64,000 nucleotides of DNA from Omphiscola glabra (Eukaryota; Mollusca; Gastropoda; Lymnaeidae). The notes under the pieces were generated by a model. The model was not told where the DNA came from. It made no database searches and was given only the letters and a program-made list of their open reading frames with translations. The stretch lies in assembly GCA_964017045.1 (NCBI GenBank), contig OZ024808.1, forward strand, positions 20,267,284 through 20,331,283. Reading direction: 5' to 3'. Of the stretch, positions 49,111 to 61,133 are shown piece after piece; positions within the stretch are counted from its first letter, which is position 1; each line of letters opens with the position of its first letter. Both the position numbers and the translations under genes were made by a program.

Positions 49111-50114
49111 ACAGACCAGACTGGTAAGGGCTAGCCGTTTCCCCATTTGCTCAATATCGATCTGCCACAGGGTCTGCCAGTTAGCATAGACACGCGTGTT
49201 GCTCCTTCCTTTCAAACATCATTAAATGGATGAGACGAACTAAAGTCACTCATCTCCCCGCCGTGCACCTATTATGGGTTCTTTTAACATCAAGCTGTTT
49301 GGCGGAATTGAAGTTGGTTAAATCTGATTAAATCATATAGCAGTTGACAACCTTTCAAGTGAGCCATCATGACGTGAACGTGTAACAGAATCGAATTCGG
49401 GATTCACAAAAGGGAGGAACGAGAACAACAGGTCACACTACATCAGCCTTGTTTTTAATCCATTCAAAATGCGCTAAGAGGATCTATGAAAGACATGCAC
49501 AAAATGCATGACATCACACATCTATTTTATTTTTGTGAAGGTGGTTTAGAAAATGGTCCTCGTGTTATGTTTATATGGCGCTCCACCACAGTGATTAGTA
49601 CGGGTGTATTTCAACAGCGGACAACTGATAGATTCCATCTCCCACATTGACAACAATGACCTTTACGGGAATGGACTGGGGCTACAGACTGCGAATGTTA
49701 CATGTTTGACGACCGAGGCGTCGACAAAAGATTCATCAGCTCCTGGCCGCGGCTCAATTCTCCAAAGTGTCTGTCAACGCGGTGACCCGACCGTTGGTCA
49801 GCTTGACCTCAGAGACGAGCTGGCGGGGCTCAATAAAGAGATTAGATCAAAAGTAGAGAGTGAAAGAGGAAGAAAGAAAGAGAGAGAGACACACACAGAA
49901 TGATCACAGTTTCTCATTAAACGGTGACCTCTCAGATATCAGAGCGTCAGCGGTTCTTGCGATCTCACAATAGCAACTAGCCAAATATTGATCGAACAAT
50001 TTACCGTGTATTATTTAAAAGAGAGTTTTCGTTGGTTAAGTGGCATACAACCATTCTTTCTTTAAGATTTTAAAGCTACTGATGTCCACATCTTACAATG
50101 AAAATTACAATGTT
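49111..50114. other. Unassigned sequence
   Basis: 49604-49903 is a 99-codon plus-strand frame in GC-richer DNA (ISHIDNNDLYGNGLGLQTAN near its start; lysine/arginine/glutamate-rich end). It follows TTTCAACAG, a possible acceptor, but has no domain and no donor. Confidence 0.35.
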
Positions 50115-50147
50115 CAATTTATATATATATATATATATATATATTTT
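50115..50147. repeat. AT microsatellite
   Basis: About 28 bp of alternating AT. Confidence 0.95.
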
Positions 50148-51126
50148 AACTTAAAAAAATAATGTTTAAGATAATTGTCTCCGAACACTGTGTACATATT
50201 CTTAGTTGGAAACCATTGGACAAAGATACTGAAATTTGAAATTAGTGTAAGAAAGAGGAAGCTAAAACAGTATTGAAGTAAATTGTAGAATGTAGAGAGG
50301 CTCACTGTGTGATTATTTCTTTAACACGATCATTAAATCCGTTATATTTACTTCGCATTTGTTCGCGTGTTTGCAGCAACATATTCTGAAGGCTGAATGA
50401 CCAGTTCCCGTCATCCTATCGAGCTGAAACTTGGCACATAGACTACAGACTAGTACCGATGACAACACATTTTAACACATTTTTAGCCCCACCACCAAGC
50501 CCCAAAAATCAACGGGTGAGTGTTTTGGTGTGGATATTAATTAGCTGTGTGGATTTTGCTATGTGCTTCTTATATATAAATCATGTATATGCATTTTTAA
50601 ACTTCTAACCAAAACTTGTTTCATATTTTCTTTGTTTTTCGTTTCAAAATTACATTTTTTTTTAAAAACTCACAAAACGTTGTTTTTCGGAGTTGTTTAA
50701 TTTTTATGATTGGTTTCGCTATAATCAATATTAACTGAGTCTTTATTCGTATATAATGTTAAAATATTATTTCAGCGTATCTGTAACTAGCAGAAGTGGC
50801 GCCTTCGGTGGGTATGCACTCTCACGGGGCGTCAAGTTAACAAGATTAGTACATGTAAGCTGTGCCTCTGTGCATCCCCGACGGAACGCAAACAATAGTA
50901 TTATTATTATTATGAAGTTTTTTTTTGTATAGCGTGGTACCCCAACCTATGGCTGGGCTCACCACGCTGTACATACATTTTAACAAACATAATCATGAAC
51001 TTAAAAATTAACATACATTAATTAAATGAAATAAAACAAATGTGTCCCAACCATTCCATAACTTTTTAAACGTCAAGCCATCTCATTAAGCCTTTTCACA
51101 CCAAAAACACTTTCCTTGCATCACCA
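50148..51126. other. Unassigned; possible repeat fragments
   Basis: 50400-50450 (CCTATCGAGCTGAAACTTGG CACAT) and 50930-50985 (AGCGTGGTACCCCAACC, CTCACCACGCTGTACATAC) have the look of dispersed-repeat pieces. Neither recurs in this window, so both are unproven. Confidence 0.25.
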
Positions 51127-51300
51127 GGATCTCCGGATCCAGGCATTTCCCATGGCCCCGAAGTGCGTTTTTTTCCCCCAACCTATCATTCTCAGGAACG
51201 CATCTATCAAAACAACATTTCACATCATCCTTCGCAATTGCCGACATCTCAGCACTGGCGAAACACGAGATCGCATTGCCCCAACAAGGATTAAGAAAGA
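51127..51300 (+). repeat. Dispersed repeat B, copy 1
   Basis: Shares GGATCTCCGGATCCAG, TTCCCATGGCCC, TCTCAGGAACNCATCTATCA and GACATCTCAGCACT with 54644-54805 in the same orientation. The minus strand of this copy has a 72-codon open frame (51086-51304) with four cysteines in CCFDRCVPENDR and GKCFWCEK. The other copy is broken by indels. It may be a piece of transposon coding sequence, family unknown. Confidence 0.75.
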
Positions 51301-52100
51301 ACACTTTTACATTCAGTGTATTTCTTCACTAATCTTTCACGGTGTGTCGTATACTATCTCAGCGACCGTAAGTAGTCAGTAGAACCAACCGAGGTACATA
51401 ATATCCTTGTTTCATCCTGAAATTATTTGCGCATTGCAGACTTTTAGATATTCCGACAATTTAATGACACTTTGTATAAAAGTCAAGCCTTAGTTTGGAA
51501 GGGTACAGTGTTTTAAGTATATGTGATGTCTGTATGTTAAACAAATATACTCTTTATTACGTCCTGACTTTAAAATACATCGAACAATTTATGGGCAGTT
51601 TTCATCTTAGGAAAACATGCCGAAATCGCCTTTGAAAAGATTATTTTGGCGACAGCAACACAATGATCGCTATAACACGTTTCGTATTCTTTCCTTTCGA
51701 ACAAATATGTTTTTTGTAATACTAAATATTATTGAAATCTTCACGTTGAAACATGTGTTCGGTAAAATTCAACATAAACATTACAAGCTCTTCCTCGGAT
51801 CTTGATTGTTAAATATGTTACCCCCCCCCCCCCCCCCCACAAAAAACACATCTAAAATGTATGAGATGAATACGGGCTTTTTATCCAAATAAAAAACGAA
51901 GTCCCAACGATGTGTTTTTTTGTGGCACAGAAGACAACAACAAAAAAAAAAAAAAAAGAAATATTGCAAGAAGCTTTCAGATTTTAGATGGACGCTAAGA
52001 TCTCAGTGCATTACAGTCACCCCAGACATTCGTCCGTGTCCATGGAGAGGTGGGATATGGTTTTATTTAAATGTGCCGCCACATGAATAACTGGGTGCTT
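51301..52100. other. Unassigned sequence
   Basis: No gene recognised. C19 near 51820-51838. Confidence 0.45.
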
Positions 52101-52245
52101 CAGTGGCGAACCTAGGGGTGCGAAAGAGCGTACGCGCCGGGAGGCACTTTTGGGACTTATACATAGAATCATATGAATGTCGTGTAAGCTTGTGCCAGTT
52201 AACAAGATTTCGGCAAGGGTGGCGTCTCATCCAGGTACGCCACTC
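52101..52245. mobile_element. Short hAT-type MITE, probable
   Basis: CAGTGGCGAACCTAGG at the left end and TCCAGGTACGCCACT at the right end form an imperfect inverted repeat around 145 bp, in the CAGTGGCGTACCTAGG style of hAT ends. The flanks do not show a clear 8-bp duplication, so this is an old or eroded copy. Confidence 0.5.
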
Positions 52246-52870
52246 ATTCTTATTTCAAATACCAAACGTTGCTACACGATCTGGACTAAGGCCAATGCGT
52301 GGATTACATTATACAATCGGGCCGCTTCTTACAAAACACCTTCACCTGGAATGAACAGCTTTCAAAATATATTTTTGTAAATCCATTCAAAGTGATTATG
52401 CTCATTAAAAATGGCACATCCATGCTATTCATCAACACAGACATAACAACGAACGCTGGCGCCAGCAGTGCTGTAATATACCGTTTGTAGCTATCATTTC
52501 AATTTTAGTATATTTCGGTTATTTATTTAAAACAAATTTGTTCTACTATTTCTCTAGTATAACTATATATTTTATTCTTTATTGTATTTGCAATGTTACC
52601 ATTTTAAAGTGAACTTGTAACACATAACTAGAGCTATGTAATAATCATTTAGAGCTAATGTCGACCTTATCAATAGTAAAATATGTTTTTTAGAAGACCT
52701 AAGACGATAGGTGCTTCCGTACTAAGCAAACAGTGTCCCAACAAAGGTGCGAGTGACGGCAGAATGTATCGAAATGTCCAAAAGCAACTATGCACTCCAT
52801 AGAAACATACATCCACATGGGCAGTGCATGACCAGGTATGATGGCATCAAAGCGAATGAACAATATGGTT
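52246..52870. other. Unassigned sequence
   Basis: The plus-strand frames at 52177-52490 (63-67 codons) are not recognised. Confidence 0.4.
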
Positions 52871-54181
52871 CAAAGAAGAGCTTGGAGCTCACATTCATTC
52901 TGTAAAGGACGAGTGTGGCTTGGAGCTCTTAGTCATTCTCTAAAGAAGGAGTGTGGTTTGGAGCTCTCATTTATTCTCTAAAGAAGGAGTGTGGTTTGGA
53001 GCTCTCATTTATTCTCTAAAGAAGGAGTGTGGTTTGGAGCTCTCATTTATTCTCTAAAGAAGGAGTGTGGTTTGGAGCTCTCATTTATTCTCTAAAGAAG
53101 GAGTGTGGTTTGGAGCTCTCATTTATTCTCTAAAGAAGGAGTGTGGTTTGGAGCTCTCATTTATTCTCTAAAGAAGGAGTGTGGCTTGGAGCTCTCATTT
53201 ATTCTCTAAAGAAGGAGTGTGGTTTGGAGCTCTCATTTATTCTCTAAAGAAGGAGTGTGGTTTGGAGCTCTCATTTATTCTCTAAAGAAGGAGTGTGGCT
53301 TGGAGCTCTCATTTATTCTCTAAAGAAGGAGTGTGGTTTGAAGCTCTCATTTATTCTATAAAGAAGGAGTGTGGTTTGGAGCTCTCATTTATTCTCTAAA
53401 GAAGGAGTGTGGTTTGGAGCTCTCATTTATTCTCTAAAGAAGGAGTGTGGTTTGGAGCTCTCATTTATTCTCTAAAGAAGGAGTGTGGTTTGGAGCTCTC
53501 ATTTATTCTCTAAAGAAGGAGTGTGGTTTGGAGCTCTCATTTATTCTCAAAAGAAGGAGTGTGGCTTGGAGCTCTCATTTATTCTCTAAAGAAGGAGTGT
53601 GGTTTGGAGCTCTCATTTATTCTCTAAAGAAGGAGTGTGGTTTGGAGCTCTCATTTATTCTCTAAAGAAGGAGTGTGGTTTGGAGCTCTCATTTATTCTC
53701 TAAAGAAGGAGTGTGGTTTGAAGCTCTTATTTATTCTCTAAAGAAGGAGTGTGGTTTGGAGCTCTCATTTATTCTCTAAAGAACGAGTGTGGCTTGGAGC
53801 TCTCATTTATTCTCTAAAGAAGGAGTGTGGTTTGGAGCTCTCATTTATTCTCTAAAGAAGGAGTGTGGTTTGGAGCTCTCATTTATTATCTAAAGAAGGA
53901 GTGTGGTTTGGAGCTCTCATTTATTATCTAAAGAAGGAGTGTGGTTTGGAGCTCTCATTTATTCTCTAAAGAAGGAGTGTGGTTTGGAGCTCTCATTTAT
54001 TCTCTAAAGAAGGAGTGTGGTTTGGAGCTCTCATTTATTCTCTAAAGAAGGAGTGTGGTTTGGAGCTCTCATTTATTCTCTAAAGAAGGAGTGTGGCTTG
54101 GAGCTCTCATTCATTATCTAAAGAAGGAGTGTGGCTTGGAGCTCTCATTCATTATCTAAAGAACGAGTGTGGCTTGGAGCG
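52871..54181. repeat. 38-bp satellite, about 34 units
   Basis: TCTAAAGAAGGAGTGTGGTT TGGAGCTCTCATTTATTC repeats with a 38-bp period (52981, 53019) and few changes (GGCTTGG, TTATCTAAAG, GAACGAG). Diverged units lie only at the two ends. Unrelated to the other 38-bp array at 38.9 kb. Confidence 0.98.
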
Positions 54182-54219
54182 AAGGATTGAATGCCATCAA
54201 GAGAGGAGGAATTGTTGCG

Positions 54220-54298
54220 CGATGAAAGCTGACGAGACGATGAAAGCTAACGAGACGATGAATGCTAACGAGACGATGAAAGCTAACGAGACGAATTA
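54220..54298. repeat. 18-bp minisatellite, 4 units
   Basis: ACGAGACGATGAAAGCTA repeats about four times. It would read TMKANE in one frame and belongs to a spurious plus frame that starts in the 38-bp array. Confidence 0.93.
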
Positions 54299-54643
54299 GC
54301 AAATATTATGTTTAAAATTCCCCTTTAATAAGCGAGTCCAGTAAGCGTTAATAATGCAGAAGCTACACCATCGTGTAACGTAGATGGAAGGATGCCAAAA
54401 ACATTTTTTGTTTGTTTAAAGTTTCCATTATATTTCAAATTACTCAGTGTACGTAAGTATGTAATTAACAAAAAGTTATCGGAAGCATCGTGCACAGGAA
54501 AGACGTTCATTTATATGTGCACCAATCAAAATTTAAATTAAACGTTCAAGACCGACCTCAACACAGTATCATGATTTTAAAAATATATTTAAAAATGTGT
54601 ATAGCTTTAAAAAGAAAAAAAACAACAACAAAAACACGAACGT
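54299..54643. other. Unassigned AT-rich sequence
   Basis: Nothing recognised. Confidence 0.5.
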
Positions 54644-54805
54644 GGATCTCCGGATCCAGTCACTTCCCATGGCCCGAAATGCTTTTCTGCAACCCTATCC
54701 AATCTCAGGAACACATCTATCAAAAACATTTTACGAATTATTCATAATTACTGACATCTCAGCACTTGTGCCGCATTACATCCAATGACGACAATCAGGA
54801 TTATA
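54644..54805 (+). repeat. Dispersed repeat B, copy 2
   Basis: Copy of 51127-51300 in the same direction, with several small indels and about a fifth of bases changed by eye. Confidence 0.75.
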
Positions 54806-55079
54806 TTCGCTGAGCAAGAGAACGTAAATAGATCTGTTGTTTTATGGCATGCCTCTAGGTGGAGCCGTGAATAGAGAAAAAAATGAATAGACTTCCAAAG
54901 TGGTGAGAGCGCTGTGCCAGTAATTATGATAGCAGTTTACAGTGTACTATAGGGTGAACCATTATGTTGGAAGTATATTAAAATATGTGTTGGGAAACAC
55001 CCCACATTTTACCGAAACACGAAGACAGAAGGGGAAAAAAACAGAATGAAAATATGTTAGGCGACAGAGCAAGAGATAG
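54806..55079. other. Unassigned sequence
   Basis: Nothing recognised. Confidence 0.5.
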
Positions 55080-55183
55080 ATTGGCAAGATAATAGAAGAC
55101 AGATAGAGAGAGGGAGAGATAGACACAGAGAGAGAGACACATACAGAGAGAGCGATAGATCAGATAGAGATAGCGAAAGAAAC

Positions 55184-55218
<35 letters not shown>

Positions 55219-55335
55219 AACAGGGAGAGAGAGAGAGAAAGAAACAGAGAGAGACAGAGAGAGAGAGAAACAGGGAGAGAGAGAGAGAGAAACAGGGAGA
55301 GAGAGAGAGAGAAAGACAGAGAGAGACGGAGAGAG
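55080..55335. repeat. GA-rich purine tract
   Basis: Imperfect GAGA with GACAGA, AAACAGGGA and AAAGAAACAGA interruptions that themselves repeat. Minus-strand Ser/Leu-rich frames up to 144 codons are artefacts. Confidence 0.97.
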
Positions 55336-55784
55336 AATGAGAGCCAATGATCAATAAAAGCAAAGGTTACAGCATTGACCAATGCGTGCAGATAACGGAC
55401 GCACGTAACCAAAAGTGATTATACGAATTGGTGTAGAGGCCACAGAAACTAGTTGTCAAACGGTGACGAGGGGGTTGAGGAGGATGGGGGGAGGGACAGG
55501 AGGGTGGAGAGGAAGTTGGAGAGGCCATTCGATAACGAGTTAATCCCCGTGTCAGAAAGAGTGTGTCCCGAGGTGTGAGCTTGTTGCCACTATCCAAAGG
55601 TTTGTTCAGAGTGAAAGGTTTCACATTTGAGTAGTATTTTATTAAACATAGAGGAAGGCGTGGGACGAACTCTTCACTTCATAACCCAATGACTCTGTCG
55701 ATTGTATCGAATGTGACACGTGATTTCAGTTACACAGACGACATGTTGTGTGTACTTTGTCAATGATGTCATGACGTGTTCGCT
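55336..55784. other. Unassigned sequence
   Basis: 55367-55624 is open in more than one minus frame (85 codons, proline/serine-rich). It could hold a downstream exon of the gene proposed at 56287-60634, but no clear splice pair was found. Confidence 0.3.
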
Positions 55785-56250
55785 GTACCAAAAATAGCAT
55801 GATGTAATTTCTTTAACAAAGACAGCATGCTTTAATTACTGTATCAAAGTTGTGGCATGATACAATTACTGTACTAAAGATAGCATGACGTCTTTACTGC
55901 ATCAAAGATAGCACGATGTTATTACTGTATCAACGATATCATGCTATAATTGCTGTATCAAAGATAGCATGGTGTAATAACTGTATCAAGGATATCATGG
56001 TATAATTACTGTATCAAAGATAAATGATGAGATAAATGTATTAAAAATAGACAACGTGACGTATTACCGGTGTCAAAGACAACACAATTTACCCAAAGTA
56101 TCAAAGATGGCATTATGATTTCATTTTTTTTTAAAAATAAATTTGCTTTATAAAAGACAATGTGATGTTATTATTGCATAAAAAATGTATGAGTATAAAA
56201 TAAAGTATGATGAATTAACTCTATCAAAAGGACACCTTAAGTGTGTTTAT
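55785..56250. repeat. Degenerate 28-bp minisatellite
   Basis: Variants of ATCAAAGATAGCATGATGTA ATTACTGT recur about 15 times with substantial divergence and length change. It ends about 35 bp before the possible exon at 56287. Confidence 0.85.
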
Positions 56251-56286
56251 AAAAAAAAAAAAGTAGTTGAAAGCGAAATGACTTAC

Positions 56287-56367
56287 TGTTGCTGGTAAAT
56301 ATTCGTTTGAAAACAGCGTGACCAATGATTGGGCTGGATGGTATGTCCTCATTCGATCCACATAAAT
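56287..56367 (-). CDS. Possible internal exon, product unknown
   Basis: On the minus strand an 81-bp segment is bounded by a strong acceptor (AAACTCCCTGCAG) and a consensus donor (AACA then GTAAGT). In the frame set by the possible exon at 60572-60634 it is open and reads SNEDIPSSPIIGHAVFKRI. Both boundary phases are 1. I do not recognise the protein. The 4.2-kb gap to the next exon holds two tandem arrays, which is ordinary for an intron. Splice strength, phase agreement and natural-looking composition support it; the short length means chance is not excluded. Confidence 0.3.
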
Positions 56368-56469
56368 CTGCAGGGAGTTTCAGAAAAGTATGTTAAAGTG
56401 AATATTGTGTCTTCTATTTTGTAAATATTCTTTTAAAACTATCGCCACATTTACTGTTCATCAAATCCA

Positions 56470-57333
56470 GTTGAGGGTGGTAGGATTAATGGGTGCTAAC
56501 TACGACTGCCCAACCCAATCAAATCAGGTTAAGATGATAGGATTATGGGGTGATCACTACGACTGCCCCCACCCAATCAAATCAGGTTAATGATGATTGG
56601 ATTACAGGGTGATCACTATGACTGTCCCATCTAATAAAATCATGTTAAGATGATAGAGTTACAGGGTGCTAACTACGACTGCCCCACCCAATCAAATCAA
56701 GTTAAGATGATAGGATTATATGGTGCTAACTACGACTGCCCCACCCAATCAAATCAAGTTAAGATGATAGGATTATATGGTGATAACTACGACTGCCCTA
56801 CCCAATCAAATCAGGTTAATGATGATTGGATTACAGGGTGATCACTACGACTGTCCCACCCAATCAAATCATGTTAAGATGATTGGATTACAGAGTGATC
56901 CCTACGACTGTCCCATCCAATCAAATCAGGTTAAGATGATAGGATAACAGGGTCATCACTACGACTGTCCCATCCAATCAAATCAGGTTAAGATGATAGG
57001 ATAACAGGGTCATCACTACGACTGTCCCATCCAATCAAATCAGGTTAATGGTGATAGGATTACAAGGTTATCACTACGACTTCAAAATCCAATTAAATCA
57101 GGTTAATGGTGACAGGATTACAAGGTTATCACTACGACTTCCAAATCCAATCAAATCAGGTTAATGGTGATAGGATTACAGGGTCATCACTACAACTGTC
57201 CCATCCAATCAAATCAGGTTAATGGTGATAGGATTACAAGGTTATCACTACGACTTCCAAATCCAATCAAATCAGGTTAAGGATGATAGGATTATGTATT
57301 GATCGCTACGTGTGTCCCATCCAATCAAACCTA
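56470..57333. repeat. 57-bp minisatellite, about 15 units
   Basis: GATTACAGGGTGATCACTAC GACTGTCCCATCCAATCAAA TCAGGTTAAGATGATAG repeats with one-base indels. As 57 is 19 codons, plus-strand frames read YDCPTQSNQV-like repeats; these are artefacts. Confidence 0.97.
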
Positions 57334-57778
57334 ATAATTAAATTGGCATGCATGTATGGCAAAATAAATTTCCAACAATTTAGCAGTAATGGGGAGTAGT
57401 GCGTTACTTCAATGCATGTTCTGTCGAGTAACTTTACAAGTAGTTACTGGTAGCGCTGGTAACAAGTAAAGAGCGCATGTGCTTGTATTTGGGCGTTTAA
57501 CTAAGATACTATAGATCATGTTAGTCAAGGATTGATGGGGATCGTGTGCATCATAACACCTAAGATACCATGCCATCCAATGGCCGTGAACACGCATTGT
57601 TAATACAGGTCGATACATTATCTGATTATATATTCGGTAGGCCCGTGGGCTATCTGGTGTCCAATTTTTAGAACCAATGAATTTTAAAATTCGTATTTCA
57701 TCCCCGTAAATTTTCTTTATGAGAAATGAAAGAGATGGGATCTGAAATATTCAAGAAGATGAAATTTAATCCAACTTC
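57334..57778. other. Unassigned sequence
   Basis: Nothing recognised. Confidence 0.5.
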
Positions 57779-58044
57779 AAGACAGTCCAAGGACGAAGAC
57801 AGTCCAAATGACTAAGACAGTATAAAATGAATAAGATATCCCAAAGGACTAAGACCGGCAAAATGACTAACACAGTCAAAAGGAATAAGGTGTCCCATAG
57901 GACTAAGACAGTCCAAAGACTAAGACAGTATAAAATGACTAACACAGTCTACAGACTAAGACAGTCCAAAGGACTAAGAATGTCAAAAGGACTAAGACTG
58001 TCCAAATGACTAAAACTGTCCAAAGGACTAAGAGAGTCCAAATG
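57779..58044. repeat. 17-20-bp minisatellite, about 15 units
   Basis: GACTAAGACAGTCCAAAG and variants (AGTATAAAAT, AGTCTACA) recur with irregular length. Confidence 0.9.
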
Positions 58045-60571
58045 GCTGTATTGCAAGTTAAGCTGTTGGACATTTGGGATAGAATTTCAGAGCTTAAATC
58101 AATATTGTTTACTGGAACTGGAAATTTTCTTATTGGGCCGGGGGAAGGGGGGGGGGGGGTTGGGTTTACAGATAGTTTTTGTTTTCCTTCTTAAAGTGCA
58201 TGAGACTACAGTGAAAATATTTGTAGAAACATTATTCCTACTAATAAAAAAATGTATTTAAAAAACAAGTTAACTTGATATAAAAATAAAAAATTTAATG
58301 AGAAATTATGACACTTGGAATCAGTAAGGTTTAAGGGGGATGTTAACGATGGGAACGTGAGACTGATAAGTCTTCTAGACCTATCGCATTTCACTAATTT
58401 ATATGTGGTCTGTCATCGTATAGCTGTACTAAACAATTGATGGGGCAAACACGGCCTCGGAAGGCGGCTGAACAAGAAATTAGAAATTTAATTAAAAAAA
58501 AAAACAACCATTCAAACAAGAAAATGATGTGTGGGGGGAGGGTCCCTTGGAAAACGGATAGTACGTAACTTGAGGAGTTGGACGACCATCCCCACCCCTT
58601 GTCCCCCCCCTTTTGCAAACGCATATAATGGCTGACCCTAGAAAATGTCATGTAGCGTATTGACATTTGAGTTGTATTGTAAGAAGATAGCGTGTATTTA
58701 ATTTCAGAAAAGACAATAAACTCCTTTTCTCTCTTTTTTTTCTCCTCTTTCGCTTTCGTTCGTTCTGGCAATCCCTCTTCTTTTTTACTCTCTCTCTTCC
58801 TCCCCAACTTCTCTCCCATCTCTCTCTCAATCTTTTGGAGTAAGTATTTATCTCTACCAAACAATAACATATTTCATTGTTTGTATCTGTAAAGAAGCAT
58901 GCTTCCAATGAGGAGTGCATATCTTCTCACACTCTTACGTAGGCTGCTCGGTAACCTTTAGGCATTACGATATAAATTATATCTGCCAGGATAGGAGATT
59001 TTATTCTCTATTCTATACCTTAGTATCTTTGTAGGTCTAAATCTATAGAGGATATTGTAATATTAAGTAAATAAGAGAGTTTTCCCATTCATCCACGGAG
59101 GGTCCAAACCCTTTCCCTTTAAAACATCTCAAAGACGATTGAACTCATCTTAGACTGCCGAGACTCAACTTGAACAGAAACATAGAAGTCTTCGGACGTT
59201 TGGTTCGGGGTTTTGTCTTTCATTCGAGTCTCTCAAGAGATAGTTTAATTTTACCCAAAACTTGCCCCCAGTGCCAGAATACATGGCTTGGTCTGCCATT
59301 GACGTAGACGTTTTCCCGTAACAGTCCATCAATTATTATCTTTTTTTTTTATTTGTAAGAAGCGCGCAAATGATTCACAGATCGAATCGCATCCCCCATT
59401 TGCGCCATATTGTTCGCCGGCACCGTTTGGACGCTTCGTAAGTAGAAGCCAATACGTCTTTATATTTGTGTGTTTGCAGAATGCAGCTGTTAGGTGTTGG
59501 TAAGGGAAGATGTCTGCTCATTACTTATATGAGTCAGTGTTTTAATATATGTGTTAATTTCACTCGTAACAATGATAATATGCTTTTTGAACATAAAGAA
59601 ATACGTTGAATTCCTACATAGAATAATAATTAGAGACCAGTGTGCACGTCAGCGTATCACTAAGCGCCGTATCGTTCTGAGTGCACATACTGCAATGTTC
59701 TTATAAGCGATTTATCGATTTATACAACAGCATAAAACAAAGAATATACCCAAAACACGAGTGTAACTATCCTGATATGTGTTGAATTAACACATAGGAA
59801 ATGTGTGCATCTTACGAAGACGCCCCACGTGGACATCAGTACAGTAGTAATAGTATAGAACCGTATGTTTGCCATCACATCCCACACTGATTCTGAATGC
59901 AAGACGGCGTACAAGCTACGAATTAAGCCCCGCCACGTGATTTCCCTTTTTGTTTTAAATTGAACATAAATCAAACGAATAATGTCAATAGCCATTTGCA
60001 TAACAGGTGCAATATGGTCACCAAGCTTCAGTATGGTTAGTTTTCCTGAATGTGTTCTAGCCTGTAATGGCACAGTTATTCAACTTGTTATTGTTAGATG
60101 TGAAATTCAGTGTTATTCAGGGCATTGTTAACCCGTTCTCTTTCTATCTTTTCACATAGAGCCCCCTTTTCTTCGGATTATGTTTCGTCTATTTTCCTGG
60201 ACGTCTTTGTTTCCTGCTGAGACTCCGTTTGATACAACACTTACTTTAAGAACAAAATAAATGGCTATATTATAGTTCTCAATACCCGAATTTCTTGACT
60301 TTATAAACAAAATGTATAAACAAAATGTATTTAAAACTGTCAGCCAACACATAACTACCATTTTTGTTTTAAATTTAAAAAAAAAAAAAATGTTTGCGCT
60401 GCAAGCAGGGTAAAACTGTGCCACCGACCAGTCAGTCACCAAGTCGACACATACACACGCACATACAGATATCATAAATATATTTATAATATATACGTGA
60501 GTTTAAATTTATGTGCATTTCTCATTAAAATTGCATTGCTGCTTCTGATATGAAACTGTACAGTCACATAC
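58045..60571. other. Unassigned sequence, possible intron
   Basis: G14 near 58146, a pyrimidine-rich patch at 58728-58830, and a possible plus-strand exon at 59360-59437 (see findings). The 158-codon minus-strand frame at 58394-58870 covers the complement of the CT-rich patch and shows only a Lys/Arg/Glu-rich start, so it is not called as a gene. Confidence 0.4.
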
Positions 60572-60634
60572 CTGGGAGGCTTTCATTCCTGTACTCAGTC
60601 GTTGTACGGGTCCGGAAGAAGCTTTCAGCAGAAG
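60572..60634 (-). CDS. Possible internal exon, product unknown
   Basis: On the minus strand a 63-bp segment lies between a pyrimidine-rich acceptor (TTTTTATTCTATCTTTAG) and a consensus donor (CCCAG then GTATGTG). With two leading bases it reads AESFFRTRTTTEYRNESLP and ends in phase 1, which joins in frame to the exon at 56287-56367. A second frame is also open. The peptide is rich in Ser, Thr, Arg and Glu and could be a linker; family not recognised. Confidence 0.3.
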
Positions 60635-61133
60635 CTAAAGATAGAATAAAAAGCAACCATTAAAACAGTCGTCAACACGTTGAATTTGTTTGAATAAACC
60701 AAAGCTTCATTATCGGACATTAAGAAATTATAGCCAAAGGGGAATAAGCAGTGGATATATTTTGAAACAAAGTTAACACACAGTGGCTGTTCCTTTATTT
60801 TTAAAAGCTAATATTAAACTTTACATTAGACGTAGGGGTTTAAAAATAGAGAGGGGGTGGTTTAATGGCCGTTGGTCTTTACGATACAGAGTCTATTGAG
60901 TTGCTGTAGCATAAGTATATTTAAATGTCGAAGAAGTATGAGACAGGTAACCATTTAGGGAATAGGGTCTGGCATTTCTAAGACCGGAAAACGTCTCATC
61001 GCATTAAGTAATGTTACTATTTTTTGACATTTTTTGTTGTTAAACTTAGCTTCTAACATTTTCCACATGTATATATAGCACATAAACAATTGTTTGTGAA
61101 ATTGTTCGAAATATAAAATTGTAAACACGAACC
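60635..61133. other. Unassigned sequence
   Basis: Nothing recognised. Would be intron if the flanking exons are real. Confidence 0.4.

Noticed and set aside
49604..49903. 99-codon plus frame in GC-richer DNA
   Set aside because: It reads naturally in part and follows an acceptor-like CAG, but has no donor, no domain and a low-complexity end.
54978..55412. 144-codon Ser/Leu-rich membrane-like frame
   Set aside because: Translation of the GA-rich tract complement.
58394..58870. 158-codon minus frame
   Set aside because: Its first part covers the complement of a CT-rich patch and the remainder has no recognisable motif. No splice or promoter support.
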